From contig NZ_OMPS01000041.1 in the NCBI RefSeq assembly GCF_900313035.1, positions 124,001 to 188,000 on the forward strand: a stretch of 64,000 bases of DNA, given 5' to 3'. This document shows positions 46,015 to 54,225 of this stretch, piece after piece; positions within the stretch are counted from its first letter, which is position 1; each line of letters begins with the position of its first letter. The DNA is from Ruegeria sp. EL01 (GTDB lineage: Bacteria > Pseudomonadota > Alphaproteobacteria > Rhodobacterales > Rhodobacteraceae). The notes below the pieces were generated by a model. The model did no database searches, was not told the DNA's origin, and saw nothing but the letters and a program-made list of their open reading frames with translations. The translations under genes and the position numbers were made by a program.

Positions 46015-47262
46015 TCAGTCGGCGGAACGTCCTTCGGTATCCGACATGTCAAAGTTCAGGTACTTGGCAACCGTCTGTACATCCTTGTCGCCCCGTCCAC
46101 ACATGTTCATGCAGATGATGTGATCCTTGGGCAGATCAGGGGCGATTTTCATCACATGGGCAAGGGCGTGGCTGGGTTCCAAGGCCGGGATGATTCCCTC
46201 GGTCGCACAGCACAGTTGGAACGCCTCCAGCGCCTCGACATCAGTGATCGAGACGTATTGTGCGCGGCCAATTTCGTGCAGCCACGAGTGTTCGGGCCCA
46301 ATACCCGGATAATCCAGACCAGCCGAGATCGAATACCCTTCAAGGATCTGGCCATCGTCGTCTTGCAACAGATACGTTCGATTGCCATGCAAAACACCCG
46401 GGCGACCACCTGTCAGCGACGCGCAGTGCTCCACCTTTTCGTTCACACCCTTGCCGCCCGCTTCGACGCCGATGATGTTCACGGATTTGTCGTCGAGGAA
46501 CGGATAGAACAGGCCCATCGCATTCGACCCCCCACCGATGGCGGCAATGAGCGTGTCAGGCAAACGGCCTTCGGCCCGATGCATCTGTTCCTTGGCTTCC
46601 TTGCCGATGATCGATTGGAAATCGCGCACCATCGCCGGATACGGGTGCGGGCCAGCGACTGTACCGATGCAATAAAACGTGTCGCGCACATTGGTAACCC
46701 AGTCGCGCAGCGCATCATTCATCGCATCTTTCAGCGTCCCACGGCCCGAGGTCACCGGAATCACCTCGGCCCCCAGCAAGCGCATCCGGAACACGTTCGG
46801 AGCCTGGCGCTGCACGTCGTGCGCGCCCATATAGACCACACATTTCAGGCCGAACTTGGCGCAGACCGTGGCCGTTGCCACACCGTGCTGCCCTGCGCCG
46901 GTTTCCGCAATGATCCGGGTCTTGCCCATGCGGCGCGCCAGGATGATCTGGCCCAACACATTGTTGATCTTGTGGGCGCCGGTATGGTTCAGTTCGTCCC
47001 GTTTCAGGTAGATTTTTGCGCCGCCCAGATGATCCGTCAGGCGTTCGGCAAAATACAGCGGTGAGGGGCGACCTACGTAATTGGCCCAGAGATCATCCAT
47101 CTCGGCCCAGAATGTCGCGTCATCCTTGGCCTTCTCATATTCTTCTTCCAGTGACAGGATCAGCGGCATCAGCGTTTCGCTGACAAACCGTCCGCCAAAA
47201 ATACCAAAACGCCCCTGCTCGTCAGGGCCGGACATGAAGGAATTGAAAAGATCGTTGGCCAT
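46015..47262 (-). CDS. trpB: Tryptophan synthase beta chain
   Basis: PLP enzyme joining indole and serine. 415 residues, with the PLP lysine Lys98 in HTGAHKINN and the phosphate-binding GGGSNAMG near 240. Length is normal. The ATG at 47262 follows a GGGAG. It forms a trpF-trpB pair (240 bases apart) on the minus strand, while trpA is elsewhere. Downstream on the same strand lies the methyltransferase pseudogene. Confidence 0.97.
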   Translation of the reverse strand: MANDLFNSFMSGPDEQGRFGIFGGRFVSETLMPLILSLEEEYEKAKDDATFWAEMDDLWANYVGRPSPLYFAERLTDHLGGAKIYLKRDELNHTGAHKINNVLGQIILARRMGKTRIIAETGAGQHGVATATVCAKFGLKCVVYMGAHDVQRQAPNVFRMRLLGAEVIPVTSGRGTLKDAMNDALRDWVTNVRDTFYCIGTVAGPHPYPAMVRDFQSIIGKEAKEQMHRAEGRLPDTLIAAIGGGSNAMGLFYPFLDDKSVNIIGVEAGGKGVNEKVEHCASLTGGRPGVLHGNRTYLLQDDDGQILEGYSISAGLDYPGIGPEHSWLHEIGRAQYVSITDVEALEAFQLCCATEGIIPALEPSHALAHVMKIAPDLPKDHIICMNMCGRGDKDVQTVAKYLNFDMSDTEGRSAD

Positions 47263-47476
47263 GGGTGACTCCCTCGTCGTACGTGTTGTTCATAGGAGGT
47301 GGCGGCGGAATTTGCCATGGCAAAACGCATCACGCCGCTGCGCGAATATGCTGCCGCAAAAGCGCAAGGCCTGTTTCGCAAATGGAATCGCACCGCGCGA
47401 AAAATGATAGAACCAGTTCAGATGTGTCAGGCGGTTTGCGGCCTGCATCGTGTGTCCCTGGGATACGCGAAGCAAT

Positions 47477-47504
47477 TCAGGTCAGGTCAGGTCAGGTCAG
47501 GTCA
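47477..47504. repeat. Pentanucleotide tandem repeat (TCAGG)5.6 at the trpF stop
   Basis: Five full copies of TCAGG plus TCA, perfect, occupy 47477-47504. The last TCA (47502-47504) is the complement of the trpF stop codon TGA, so the array starts within the gene's last codon and extends into the trpF-trpB space. Arrays like this change copy number by slippage. Confidence 0.95.
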
Positions 47505-48146
47505 CTGTAGAGCAGCCGCAAAAGCGCGGATCAAGCCAACGTCTTTAACCCCTGGCGCGCTTTCCACGCCCGACGACACGTCGACCTGCCGTGCCCCGGT
47601 CATACGTACTGCCTCGGCCACATTGTCGGGCGTAAGTCCACCGGCCAGCATCCAGGGGCGCCGCCAGTATTTTCGCCCGGCCAGCAACCGCCAGTCAAAC
47701 GCAAGACCATTGCCCCCAGGCAGTTCCGCGTTGCGGGGTGGTTTGGCATCAACCAGCAACTGATCAGCCACTTCAGAGTAGTGATCAATGGCCGTTAGAT
47801 CTTCGGCCTCTGCAATGCCGATCGCCTTCATTACCGGCAGCCCAAATCGATCCTTCACTTCAGCCACACGGTCTGGGCTTTCCTTGCCATGTAGTTGCAA
47901 CATGTCCAGAGGGACCATCGAGACGATGCGATCCAGCTCTTCATCCGTCGCATTCACCACCAAGGCGACCTTTGCGATACCGGCCGGAACCAATTGAGCC
48001 AGACTGGCCGCAGCAGAAAGTTGAAGATGTCGAGGCGATTTCGGGAAGAAGACAAACCCAACATAGCCCGCACCGGCGTCTGCGGCAGCGCGCACATGTT
48101 CGGGTGCGGTCAAACCGCAGATCTTGAACCTTACATCATCGGGCAT
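47502..48146 (-). CDS. trpF: Phosphoribosylanthranilate isomerase
   Basis: Catalyses the third step after chorismate in tryptophan synthesis. 214 residues; the general base Cys10 (RFKICGLT) and the aspartate in QVDVSSGVE near 190 are in place. Start: ATG at 48146, eight bases after the lapA stop. It continues the rpsA-ihfB-lapA-trpF-trpB run on the minus strand. The stop codon lies in a pentanucleotide repeat. Confidence 0.95.
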   Translation of the reverse strand: MPDDVRFKICGLTAPEHVRAAADAGAGYVGFVFFPKSPRHLQLSAAASLAQLVPAGIAKVALVVNATDEELDRIVSMVPLDMLQLHGKESPDRVAEVKDRFGLPVMKAIGIAEAEDLTAIDHYSEVADQLLVDAKPPRNAELPGGNGLAFDWRLLAGRKYWRRPWMLAGGLTPDNVAEAVRMTGARQVDVSSGVESAPGVKDVGLIRAFAAALQ

Positions 48147-48154
48147 TGGCGGCC

Positions 48155-48508
48155 TCAGCTAGCCTCGTCCAGCAGCGCCAGAACGTCGTCCTGACCTTCA
48201 TTCTGCTTTTTCTTGAGCTTTTTGACCTCACGCTCAAGCTTTCGCACTTCGCTTTTCTTGGTGGTCGCGTCGCGACGATGTTTATGTTCGCGCAGCCATT
48301 CCCAAAGGAAGCCGATGACCAGACCGGCGACCACACCACCCAGAACCACCACAAACAGCGGCAGGGATGTTGCCAGGTTAAAGCCCAAAAGATCGGCCAG
48401 GGCATCAGGCATCAGTTTCAATTCTACTGACTGAACATTCGCCAGAGACACTGAAATCAGGATGATCCCAAGCACCGCCAGAAAAGCATATCGAAGATAG
48501 CGCATCAT
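48155..48508 (-). CDS. lapA: LapA/DUF1049 domain membrane protein
   Basis: A 117-residue protein with two helices (about 8-25 and 48-70) and a lysine-rich coiled-coil tail ([14 protein letters not shown]). It belongs to the LapA (DUF1049) family; in E. coli LapA works with LapB to set lipopolysaccharide synthesis. ATG codons at 48508 and 48505 are consecutive and either could start. It follows ihfB by four bases and precedes trpF, as often in Rhodobacteraceae. Confidence 0.85.
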   Translation of the reverse strand: MMRYLRYAFLAVLGIILISVSLANVQSVELKLMPDALADLLGFNLATSLPLFVVVLGGVVAGLVIGFLWEWLREHKHRRDATTKKSEVRKLEREVKKLKKKQNEGQDDVLALLDEAS

Positions 48509-48512
48509 GACG

Positions 48513-48797
48513 TCAGGCTTTACCGTTCAATCGATCCCTGAGCAACTTGCCAGTCTTAAAAAATGGGACACATTTTTCTTCGACCTGAACGGTTTCCCCT
48601 GTCCGGGGATTGCGGCCAACGCGGGCGTCCCGTTTCTTGACGGAAAACGCGCCAAACCCGCGCAGTTCGACCCGGTCGCCCCGCGCCATGGAATCTGTGA
48701 CTTCTTCAAAAACGGTATTCACGATCCGCTCGACATCGCGCTGATAGAGATGCGGGTTTTCGTCGGCGATTTTTTGAATCAATTCTGAACGGATCAT
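48513..48797 (-). CDS. ihfB: Integration host factor subunit beta
   Basis: DNA-bending protein subunit of 94 residues. It has the HU/IHF fold: [10 protein letters not shown], a beta region with [23 protein letters not shown], the Pro-tipped arm that intercalates DNA. Start: ATG at 48797; the frame open to 48830 is a longer version without support. Order rpsA-ihfB-lapA is conserved in proteobacteria. Confidence 0.95.
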   Translation of the reverse strand: MIRSELIQKIADENPHLYQRDVERIVNTVFEEVTDSMARGDRVELRGFGAFSVKKRDARVGRNPRTGETVQVEEKCVPFFKTGKLLRDRLNGKA

Positions 48798-49007
48798 ACG
48801 TGATACCCTCCCAGGCGGCCGGTTTAACATGTCTATTGTTCTGACAGTATAGGAAAAAACCCGGAACGGGGGAACGCAAAGTCTTCACCTCAGAGGATCA
48901 TTTTTGCTCAAACTCACGCGAATCTTCGCCGGTCGGCGGTATTTCTACACGTAATGCGTGAATGACACGCAAGTTAGGCTGCAATTTCAGAACATATTGA
49001 TTCGCAA

Positions 49008-49039
49008 CAAAAACGGCCCCGCGCTGTTGCGCGAGGCCG
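49008..49039 (-). terminator. Intrinsic terminator after rpsA
   Basis: On the minus strand CGGCCTCGCGC (49039-49029) pairs with GCGCGGGGCCG (49024-49014) over a 4-base loop, with one mismatch, and TTTTTG follows (49013-49008). It ends the rpsA transcript 30 bases after the stop, so ihfB needs another promoter or read-through. Confidence 0.85.
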
Positions 49040-49068
49040 ATAATTCATCTTCAAAACGCTGCCTTGGC

Positions 49069-50745
49069 TTAGTCGCCAGATTTCAGCGCTGCGCCCAGAA
49101 TGTCGCCCAGCGACGCGCCCGAGTCAGAAGAACCGTACTGTTCCACGGCCTCTTTCTCTTCGGCAATTTCGCGTGCTTTGATCGACAGACCAAGACGACG
49201 AGTCTTGCTGTCAACGTTGGTGACGCGAACGTCGATCTTGTTACCGACCGAGAAGCGCTCGGGACGCTGTTCGGCGCGGTCACGCGACAGATCGGAACGG
49301 CGGATAAAGGACTTCATACCTTCGTATTCCACCTCGATGCCGCCATCTTCGATCGCAGTAACTTCGACAGTGATGATCGAGCCACGCTTCACGCCGCCCA
49401 CGGCTTCGGCGAACTTGTCACCGCCCAGGGCTTTGATCGACAGCGAGATACGCTCTTTCTCGACATCCACTTCCGAGACGACAGCCTGTACCACGTCGTT
49501 CTTGTGGTAGTTCTGAATGGCATCCTCGCCGCGCTCGTCCCAGGACAGATCCGACAGGTGAACCATGCCATCGATGTCGCCTTCGAGGCCAATGAACAGA
49601 CCGAATTCGGTGATGTTCTTGACTTCGCCTTCGACTTCGGTGCCCTCGGGGTGTGTTTCTGCAAACACTTCCCACGGGTTACGCTGAGTCTGCTTGAGTC
49701 CGAGGGAAACGCGGCGCTTGGCACCGTCGATTTCCAGAACCATGACGTCAACTTCCTGGCTGGTCGAAACGATTTTGCCGGGGTGAACGTTTTTCTTGGT
49801 CCAGGACATCTCGGATACGTGCACCAGACCTTCGACACCGGCTTCCAGCTCGACGAACGCGCCGTAATCGGTGATGTTGGTGACGCGACCCTGATGGACC
49901 GAGCTCAGCGGGTACTTGGCCGCAACCAGATCCCACGGATCGTCCTGCAGCTGCTTCATGCCCAGGCTGATGCGGTGGGTCTCTTTGTTGATCTTGATGA
50001 CCTGAACATTGATGGTCTCGCCGATCGTCAGGATCTCGGACGGGTGATTCACACGACGCCACGCCATGTCGGTGACGTGCAGCAGGCCGTCAACGCCGCC
50101 CAGGTCAACAAACGCACCGTATTCGGTGATGTTCTTGACCACGCCTTCGACGGTCTGACCTTCGGTCAGGTTGCCGATGACTTCAGCACGCTGTTCAGCA
50201 CGTGATTCTTCCAGGATTGCGCGACGCGAAACAACGATGTTGCCACGGCGGCGGTCCATTTTCAGAATCTGGAACGGCTGCTTCAGACCCATCAGCGGGC
50301 CAGCATCGCGCACGGGGCGCACATCAACCTGCGAGCCGGGCAGGAACGCAACTGCGCCACCCAGATCGACGGTGAAGCCACCTTTGACGCGACCAAAGAT
50401 AGCACCTTCGACGCGCTGGTCGTCGGCATATGCTTTTTCCAGACGGTCCCATGCTTCTTCGCGGCGGGCCATCTCACGAGAGATGACGGCTTCGCCACGG
50501 GCATTTTCTGCGGCACGCAGGTAGACTTCTACCTCGTCACCAACAGCGATTTCAGGAGCTTCGCCGGGGTTTGCGAATTCTTTCAGATCAACGCGGCCTT
50601 CCATTTTGTAGCCGACGTCGATGATGGCCTGGCCCGCTTCGATCGCGAGAACCTTGCCTTTGACAACAGAACCCTCTTCGGGTGTGTCCATTTCGAAGCT
50701 TTCGTTCAGGAGGGCTTCGAATTCCTCCATAGTTGTATCAGCCAT
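49069..50745 (-). CDS. rpsA: 30S ribosomal protein S1
   Basis: Binds mRNA for translation initiation. 558 residues with six S1 (OB-fold) repeats; those at about 195-265 and 280-352 are the clearest (VEGVVKNITEYGAFVDLGG and VTNITDYGAFVELEAG), and GLFIGLEGDIDGMVHLSDLSW lies in a later one. It begins MADTTMEEFEALLNESFEMD. The expected neighbours cmk-aroA are separated from it here by about 2.9 kb holding a DUF6525 gene and the halogenase. Confidence 0.97.
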   Translation of the reverse strand: MADTTMEEFEALLNESFEMDTPEEGSVVKGKVLAIEAGQAIIDVGYKMEGRVDLKEFANPGEAPEIAVGDEVEVYLRAAENARGEAVISREMARREEAWDRLEKAYADDQRVEGAIFGRVKGGFTVDLGGAVAFLPGSQVDVRPVRDAGPLMGLKQPFQILKMDRRRGNIVVSRRAILEESRAEQRAEVIGNLTEGQTVEGVVKNITEYGAFVDLGGVDGLLHVTDMAWRRVNHPSEILTIGETINVQVIKINKETHRISLGMKQLQDDPWDLVAAKYPLSSVHQGRVTNITDYGAFVELEAGVEGLVHVSEMSWTKKNVHPGKIVSTSQEVDVMVLEIDGAKRRVSLGLKQTQRNPWEVFAETHPEGTEVEGEVKNITEFGLFIGLEGDIDGMVHLSDLSWDERGEDAIQNYHKNDVVQAVVSEVDVEKERISLSIKALGGDKFAEAVGGVKRGSIITVEVTAIEDGGIEVEYEGMKSFIRRSDLSRDRAEQRPERFSVGNKIDVRVTNVDSKTRRLGLSIKAREIAEEKEAVEQYGSSDSGASLGDILGAALKSGD

Positions 50746-50857
50746 CTGGCAGTGTTTTCCTTTACAATACGTTTTTACTGGCCGAGCGGTTGTCTCCGCC
50801 GGTCTTGTTTCATGGTGTCATCGGACGTGACCCGGGGCGTATCTGACTACACAAACA

Positions 50858-50882
50858 CAAAGGGCCGAGGTAACCCGGCCCT
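50858..50882 (-). terminator. Possible terminator upstream of rpsA
   Basis: On the minus strand GGGCCG (50881-50876) pairs with CGGCCC (50867-50862) over an 8-base loop and is followed by TTTG. It would end the transcript of the small gene at 51013-51321 before rpsA. The T-run is weak. Confidence 0.5.
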
Positions 50883-51012
50883 GCTCAGATACGTCATCCG
50901 GACGTTGACCGCCCTTGTCGTGACAGCGCGCGTATAGGCCGTTTGAAGGGTTTGTGCAAGTGCAAAGCCCAACGCAGCATGGGTGTTCAAAGAATTCCCT
51001 CATCCGGGTGAT

Positions 51013-51321
51013 CTAGGCGTTCACCTCCCAGATACGTGCATCGCGACGCAGCATTGACCGCTCAATGGTGTCCAGCCGTGCCAGCGCGGCTTCTGGATTG
51101 CGATCTCCTCCGGCTTTTTCCCAGATTTTCAATGCCGATGCGGGGCTCCACGGCAGGCACGCTTCGGCCAACCAGTGTCGTAACGTTGACGGGAGCCTAT
51201 CGTATGCGTGCATAGTGCGCCCTTGTCGCTTTCGACGCTTCAGGTTGCTACGAAGGTTTCGAGCGGTTCGACGTCCACCCCATGGGTCGTTTGAGCAAGC
51301 GTTTGCAGCAGGCATTAACAT
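51013..51321 (-). CDS. Small basic protein, DUF6525-like
   Basis: A product of up to 102 residues. The second half matches small Rhodobacteraceae proteins of the DUF6525 type: NLKRRKRQGRTMHAYDRLP, then LRHWLAEACLPWSP and AALARLDTIERSML. Tryptophan-rich, Lys/Arg-rich N-terminus; function unknown. The start is unsure: ATGs at 51321 and 51315 are in frame, and neither has a strong ribosome site. The gene reads toward rpsA on the same strand. Confidence 0.6.
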   Translation of the reverse strand: MLMPAANACSNDPWGGRRTARNLRSNLKRRKRQGRTMHAYDRLPSTLRHWLAEACLPWSPASALKIWEKAGGDRNPEAALARLDTIERSMLRRDARIWEVNA

Positions 51322-51499
51322 ATCTCTTGTCAGCGTCGATTATCGATATGTTATTATATTTCATTTTGACAACAATCAAGGAACATCAACCCACTCGCAA
51401 CGAGACGATATCCCTTACGGCCGCTTAGATTTCTCCCCCAATGTTCTTGCTTTTGGCGTAGAGTGATCTGGTAACAATCATTTCAGCACAAATCTTCGT

Positions 51500-51538
51500 G
51501 GCGTCACCACCAAGTGAGTACATGCCTCACTAGACGCC
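51500..51538. repeat. Two-part inverted repeat in the AT-rich gap
   Basis: GGCGTC (51500-51505) with GACGCC (51533-51538), and inside them AGTGAG (51513-51518) with CTCACT (51526-51531) around a 7-base loop. This is a hairpin with an asymmetric bulge on one arm. No T-run follows, so terminator use is unlikely; a small structured RNA or a protein site are the options. Confidence 0.55.
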
Positions 51539-51600
51539 AAAATCTCACGTCGATATTTAGGAGCGGAGGTCTAACGCCCCGCCCCGCCCCAACTTTTCCT

Positions 51601-51625
51601 AAAAGTGTGCTCTGCCCGGAGCACA
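51601..51625 (-). terminator. Intrinsic terminator after the halogenase gene
   Basis: On the minus strand TGTGCTC (51625-51619) and GAGCACA (51612-51606) pair over a 6-base loop; CTTTT follows (51605-51601). It lies nine bases after the halogenase stop. Confidence 0.78.
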
Positions 51626-51633
51626 ATGAATTC

Positions 51634-53319
51634 TTAAAAAAGCTGCAAATCCTTCGCGCCGCTTTGGATTTCGGCGAGGTTTGGCATGTTTTGGATCACC
51701 ACGGGTGCCGGTGCCGCGCCCGGCATCGCTACTGTCGGTTTCATCGCCGCCGCCGTGCCAAAGGCTGGTTGCTCCAGCTCTCCTCGGATATCGCGCAGCA
51801 GCATTTTGTGATCCGGCATGGTTTTAAGTATCTTTGCAAGGTCCACTTTCGCGCCCTTCCACCACTGGAACCAGATCGGTTTCTTCAACGGTCGCAGACG
51901 ATCACGGATGCCTTCACCATAGCCCGTGTCATAGACCTGCTTGCCCAAAAGAACCGTCTGATAAACGCGGAAGTTAAACAGCGTGGCAAACTCGATGTCG
52001 TTTTCCAAGGGCAGGCGGTGCTGCCACAATTCCAAGTTCTCGGCCAACCGATCCGGTATCTTCATCTCGGTGCGTGCGTCGATCCAATATTGATCGTCCG
52101 TGCGATTGCCCAATCGATAGTGCAGACAGATAAAATCCAGAACCTCGTCATAGAGGTTGTTCATCTGCCGATTATACCTTGTCCGCAGTGGCGGGGCGAT
52201 GTCCCGCGTGGGCAGGTGCTCGGCGAACCAGCGCACCGCATGATCAACCATATGGATCGCGGTACTCTCCAATGGCTCAATAAACCCGCCGGACAGACCG
52301 ATCGCCAGACAGTTCTTGACCCAAGCATTGCGCACACGCCCGATGCGCATTGGGATCACGCGCGGCGTTGCCCCCTTGCCGCTGTCACCCAACCATTCGA
52401 GGTATTCATCTGCCGCCTGATCATCGGTACGATGCGCAGATGAGAACACATAGCCGGTGCCCACACGGTTGTAGAGCGGCACCCGCCAGGTCCAACCTGC
52501 GCCAAGTGCGGTAGACCGTGTCAGGCTTTCGATCTTCTCTGGGTCGGGATGTTCGATCTGCAACGCTAGGGCGCGGTCGTTGGGCAGGTAGTCTGAATAA
52601 TCCATAAACGGCTCGCCAAGTGCTTGATTGATGATCAACCCGCGAAACCCGGTGCAATCTATGACCATCTCGATGTCATGGCGGCCTTTGCGTTCTAACA
52701 TCAGATGGCTGACGTTGCCCTGCTCATCCAGCTCAACCGATTTCACCTCATCCTGGATATGCTCCACACCGCGCTTGGTGCAGACCTTGGTGAGCATGCC
52801 TGCAAATTTCACAGCGTCCAGATGATAGGCGTAGCCAAACCGCTGCTCAAATTCAGGTTGACCCAATTGCCGCGCGCCTTTGCATAGACGGCCCAAGTCA
52901 TCGTGCGGCGAGATGGACTGCGTAAAATCCCGATCCCCGTTGCCAAAGCGCAAGAAGTACTCGGCAGCCTCCAACCCCTCCAACATCTGGCCATGGGCAA
53001 AGGGGTTCACATAATCGATACGATTACCCTTGGGGTCCTTGTTCCAATTGCAAAACTTCACACCCAATTTGAACGACGCGTTGGTCTCGCGGAAAAAATC
53101 CCGCTCTGAAATGCCTGCCTGACGGAGTGTGACCGGCATGCGCGGCACCGTGGCCTCGCCTACACCCACAGTAGCGATATTGGGGCTCTCTATCAGGCAA
53201 ATGCGTGGGCGATCCTTTGGGGCTGACGTGCGGGAAAGCACCATGTCCAGAATCAGCGCGGTCATCCAACCAGCCGTGCCGCCGCCCACAATGGTGAGTT
53301 TGCGCAAACGATTGTTCAT
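51634..53319 (-). CDS. Flavin-dependent tryptophan halogenase family protein
   Basis: Would use FADH2, oxygen and halide to halogenate an aromatic ring. 561 residues from the ATG at 53319. Seen in order: the FAD motif IVGGGTAGWM (10-19); GVGEATVP (52-59), the group's hallmark; Lys84 in ASFKLGVKF, at the place of the catalytic lysine; a WxWxxP sequence GWTWRVPL near 297; SGGFIEPLESTAIHMV near 350. The C-terminal 45 residues are Ala/Pro-rich. A longer frame to 53433 is mostly upstream repeat sequence. No flavin reductase, transporter or other biosynthetic gene is adjacent; substrate unknown. Confidence 0.92.
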   Translation of the reverse strand: MNNRLRKLTIVGGGTAGWMTALILDMVLSRTSAPKDRPRICLIESPNIATVGVGEATVPRMPVTLRQAGISERDFFRETNASFKLGVKFCNWNKDPKGNRIDYVNPFAHGQMLEGLEAAEYFLRFGNGDRDFTQSISPHDDLGRLCKGARQLGQPEFEQRFGYAYHLDAVKFAGMLTKVCTKRGVEHIQDEVKSVELDEQGNVSHLMLERKGRHDIEMVIDCTGFRGLIINQALGEPFMDYSDYLPNDRALALQIEHPDPEKIESLTRSTALGAGWTWRVPLYNRVGTGYVFSSAHRTDDQAADEYLEWLGDSGKGATPRVIPMRIGRVRNAWVKNCLAIGLSGGFIEPLESTAIHMVDHAVRWFAEHLPTRDIAPPLRTRYNRQMNNLYDEVLDFICLHYRLGNRTDDQYWIDARTEMKIPDRLAENLELWQHRLPLENDIEFATLFNFRVYQTVLLGKQVYDTGYGEGIRDRLRPLKKPIWFQWWKGAKVDLAKILKTMPDHKMLLRDIRGELEQPAFGTAAAMKPTVAMPGAAPAPVVIQNMPNLAEIQSGAKDLQLF

Positions 53320-53340
53320 TTCATTCCATCCCTGTTGGCT

Positions 53341-53428
53341 TAGGGAATTATATAGCTGCCTCCCCTTTTTGGGGTTTGAATAGCGGCTTTCCCTTAAGGC
53401 TTTATTAGGGAAACTATAGCAGCTTTCC
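53341..53428. repeat. Three imperfect direct repeats upstream of the halogenase gene
   Basis: On the plus strand the units begin at 53341 (TAGGGAATTATATAGCTGCC), 53371 (GGGGTTTGAATAGCGGCTTT) and 53406 (AGGGAAACTATAGCAGCTTT). The shared core is a run of G, a short AT stretch, ATAGC, a GC pair and then a C/T-rich end, spaced about 30-36 bases. They occupy the space where the halogenase promoter should be (ATG at 53319). I infer binding sites for a dedicated regulator. Confidence 0.6.
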
Positions 53429-53607
53429 TGCATCCAGCTAGAGCCTATGACGCCCTAGCCAGCATGCACAGCCACCCATTCGGCCCCGCGACCCAGGGTA
53501 AAAGACCCTTCGCTGCTGGTCCCGCACAAAACCACGCCCCTCGAAATCAAAAAAGTGACGAGGTCGAAGAGCTGCAATCTGGCACGTCGCAACTTAGATT
53601 CGCGAAC

Positions 53608-54225
53608 TCAAGGGTTCGTGGGTCTTACCTTTTCAATGATCTCAATGGCCTTTGCCAAGGCGGCCTCGATGCTCAAGTCAGATGTGTCCAGCAAAATCGC
53701 GTCATCTGCCGCCTTCATCGGCGCGGCGCTGCGTTCAGAATCCCGCGCATCCCGTTCGCGCACATCTGTAAGGACCTGATCCCGCGTCACTTCTGCGCCT
53801 TTGGCTTCCAGCTCCAGAAACCGGCGCTCAGCCCGAACTTCGGCACTGGCTGTCACGAACAACTTGATGTCGGCATTCGGACAGATGACGGTCCCGATGT
53901 CCCGCCCGTCCAAAACAGCGCCACCGGCGCGCCGTGCAAAAGCGCGCTGAAAATCGACCAGGGCGGCCCGTACCTCAGGAACGACGGCAACTTTGGATGC
54001 CGCTTGCGCAATCTCAGCCGTCCGCAGGTCGCCTTGCTCCAGCTCCTCGGCTGTCAAAGTCTGTGCAGCTTCAACAGGATTGAGCCCCTGCAAAGTGCGT
54101 CGCCCGACCGCGCGATACAGCAACCCGGTATCCAGATGAGAGAACCCAAAATGCGCAGCGACGGCTTTGGATATCGTCCCCTTGCCTGCCGCAGCCGGGC
54201 CGTCGATGGCAACAGTAAGGCTCAC
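53608..54225 (-). CDS. cmk: Cytidylate kinase
   Basis: Phosphorylates CMP and dCMP with ATP. 205 residues; the P-loop is GPAAAGKGT (9-17), and the CMP-binding [17 protein letters not shown] region lies near 105. It starts with GTG at 54225, overlapping the aroA stop (GTGA) by four bases. The expected next gene, rpsA, is 2.9 kb downstream; the 180 bases after the stop (53429-53607) show no gene and no T-run hairpin. Confidence 0.95.
   Translation of the reverse strand: MSLTVAIDGPAAAGKGTISKAVAAHFGFSHLDTGLLYRAVGRRTLQGLNPVEAAQTLTAEELEQGDLRTAEIAQAASKVAVVPEVRAALVDFQRAFARRAGGAVLDGRDIGTVICPNADIKLFVTASAEVRAERRFLELEAKGAEVTRDQVLTDVRERDARDSERSAAPMKAADDAILLDTSDLSIEAALAKAIEIIEKVRPTNP

Larger units (their letters stand above)
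51322..51633. other. Gene-free, partly AT-rich stretch between the DUF6525 gene and the halogenase
   Basis: No open frame here has coding character. About 51320-51400 is markedly AT-rich compared with the rest of the window (for example ATTATCGATATGTTATTATATTTC without G/C runs), and a C-rich piece (CCCCGCCCCGCCCC) follows at about 51577-51591. It holds an inverted repeat and the halogenase terminator, both listed separately. Base composition hints at acquired DNA. Confidence 0.6.

Noticed and set aside
47317..47500. A small plus-strand gene in the trpF-trpB gap (MAKRITPLREY)
   Set aside because: It has a start, but the frame runs through the repeat into antisense trpF and has no known relative; weak coding character.
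47477..47504. CRISPR or minisatellite array
   Set aside because: A 5-base unit without spacers is a simple tandem repeat.
48958..50205. A 415-codon plus-strand frame opposite rpsA
   Set aside because: Shadow; the S1 repeats on the minus strand explain it.
53429..53607. A tRNA or small RNA between the halogenase and cmk
   Set aside because: No cloverleaf arms or TTCRANNC-type loop could be assembled from the sequence.
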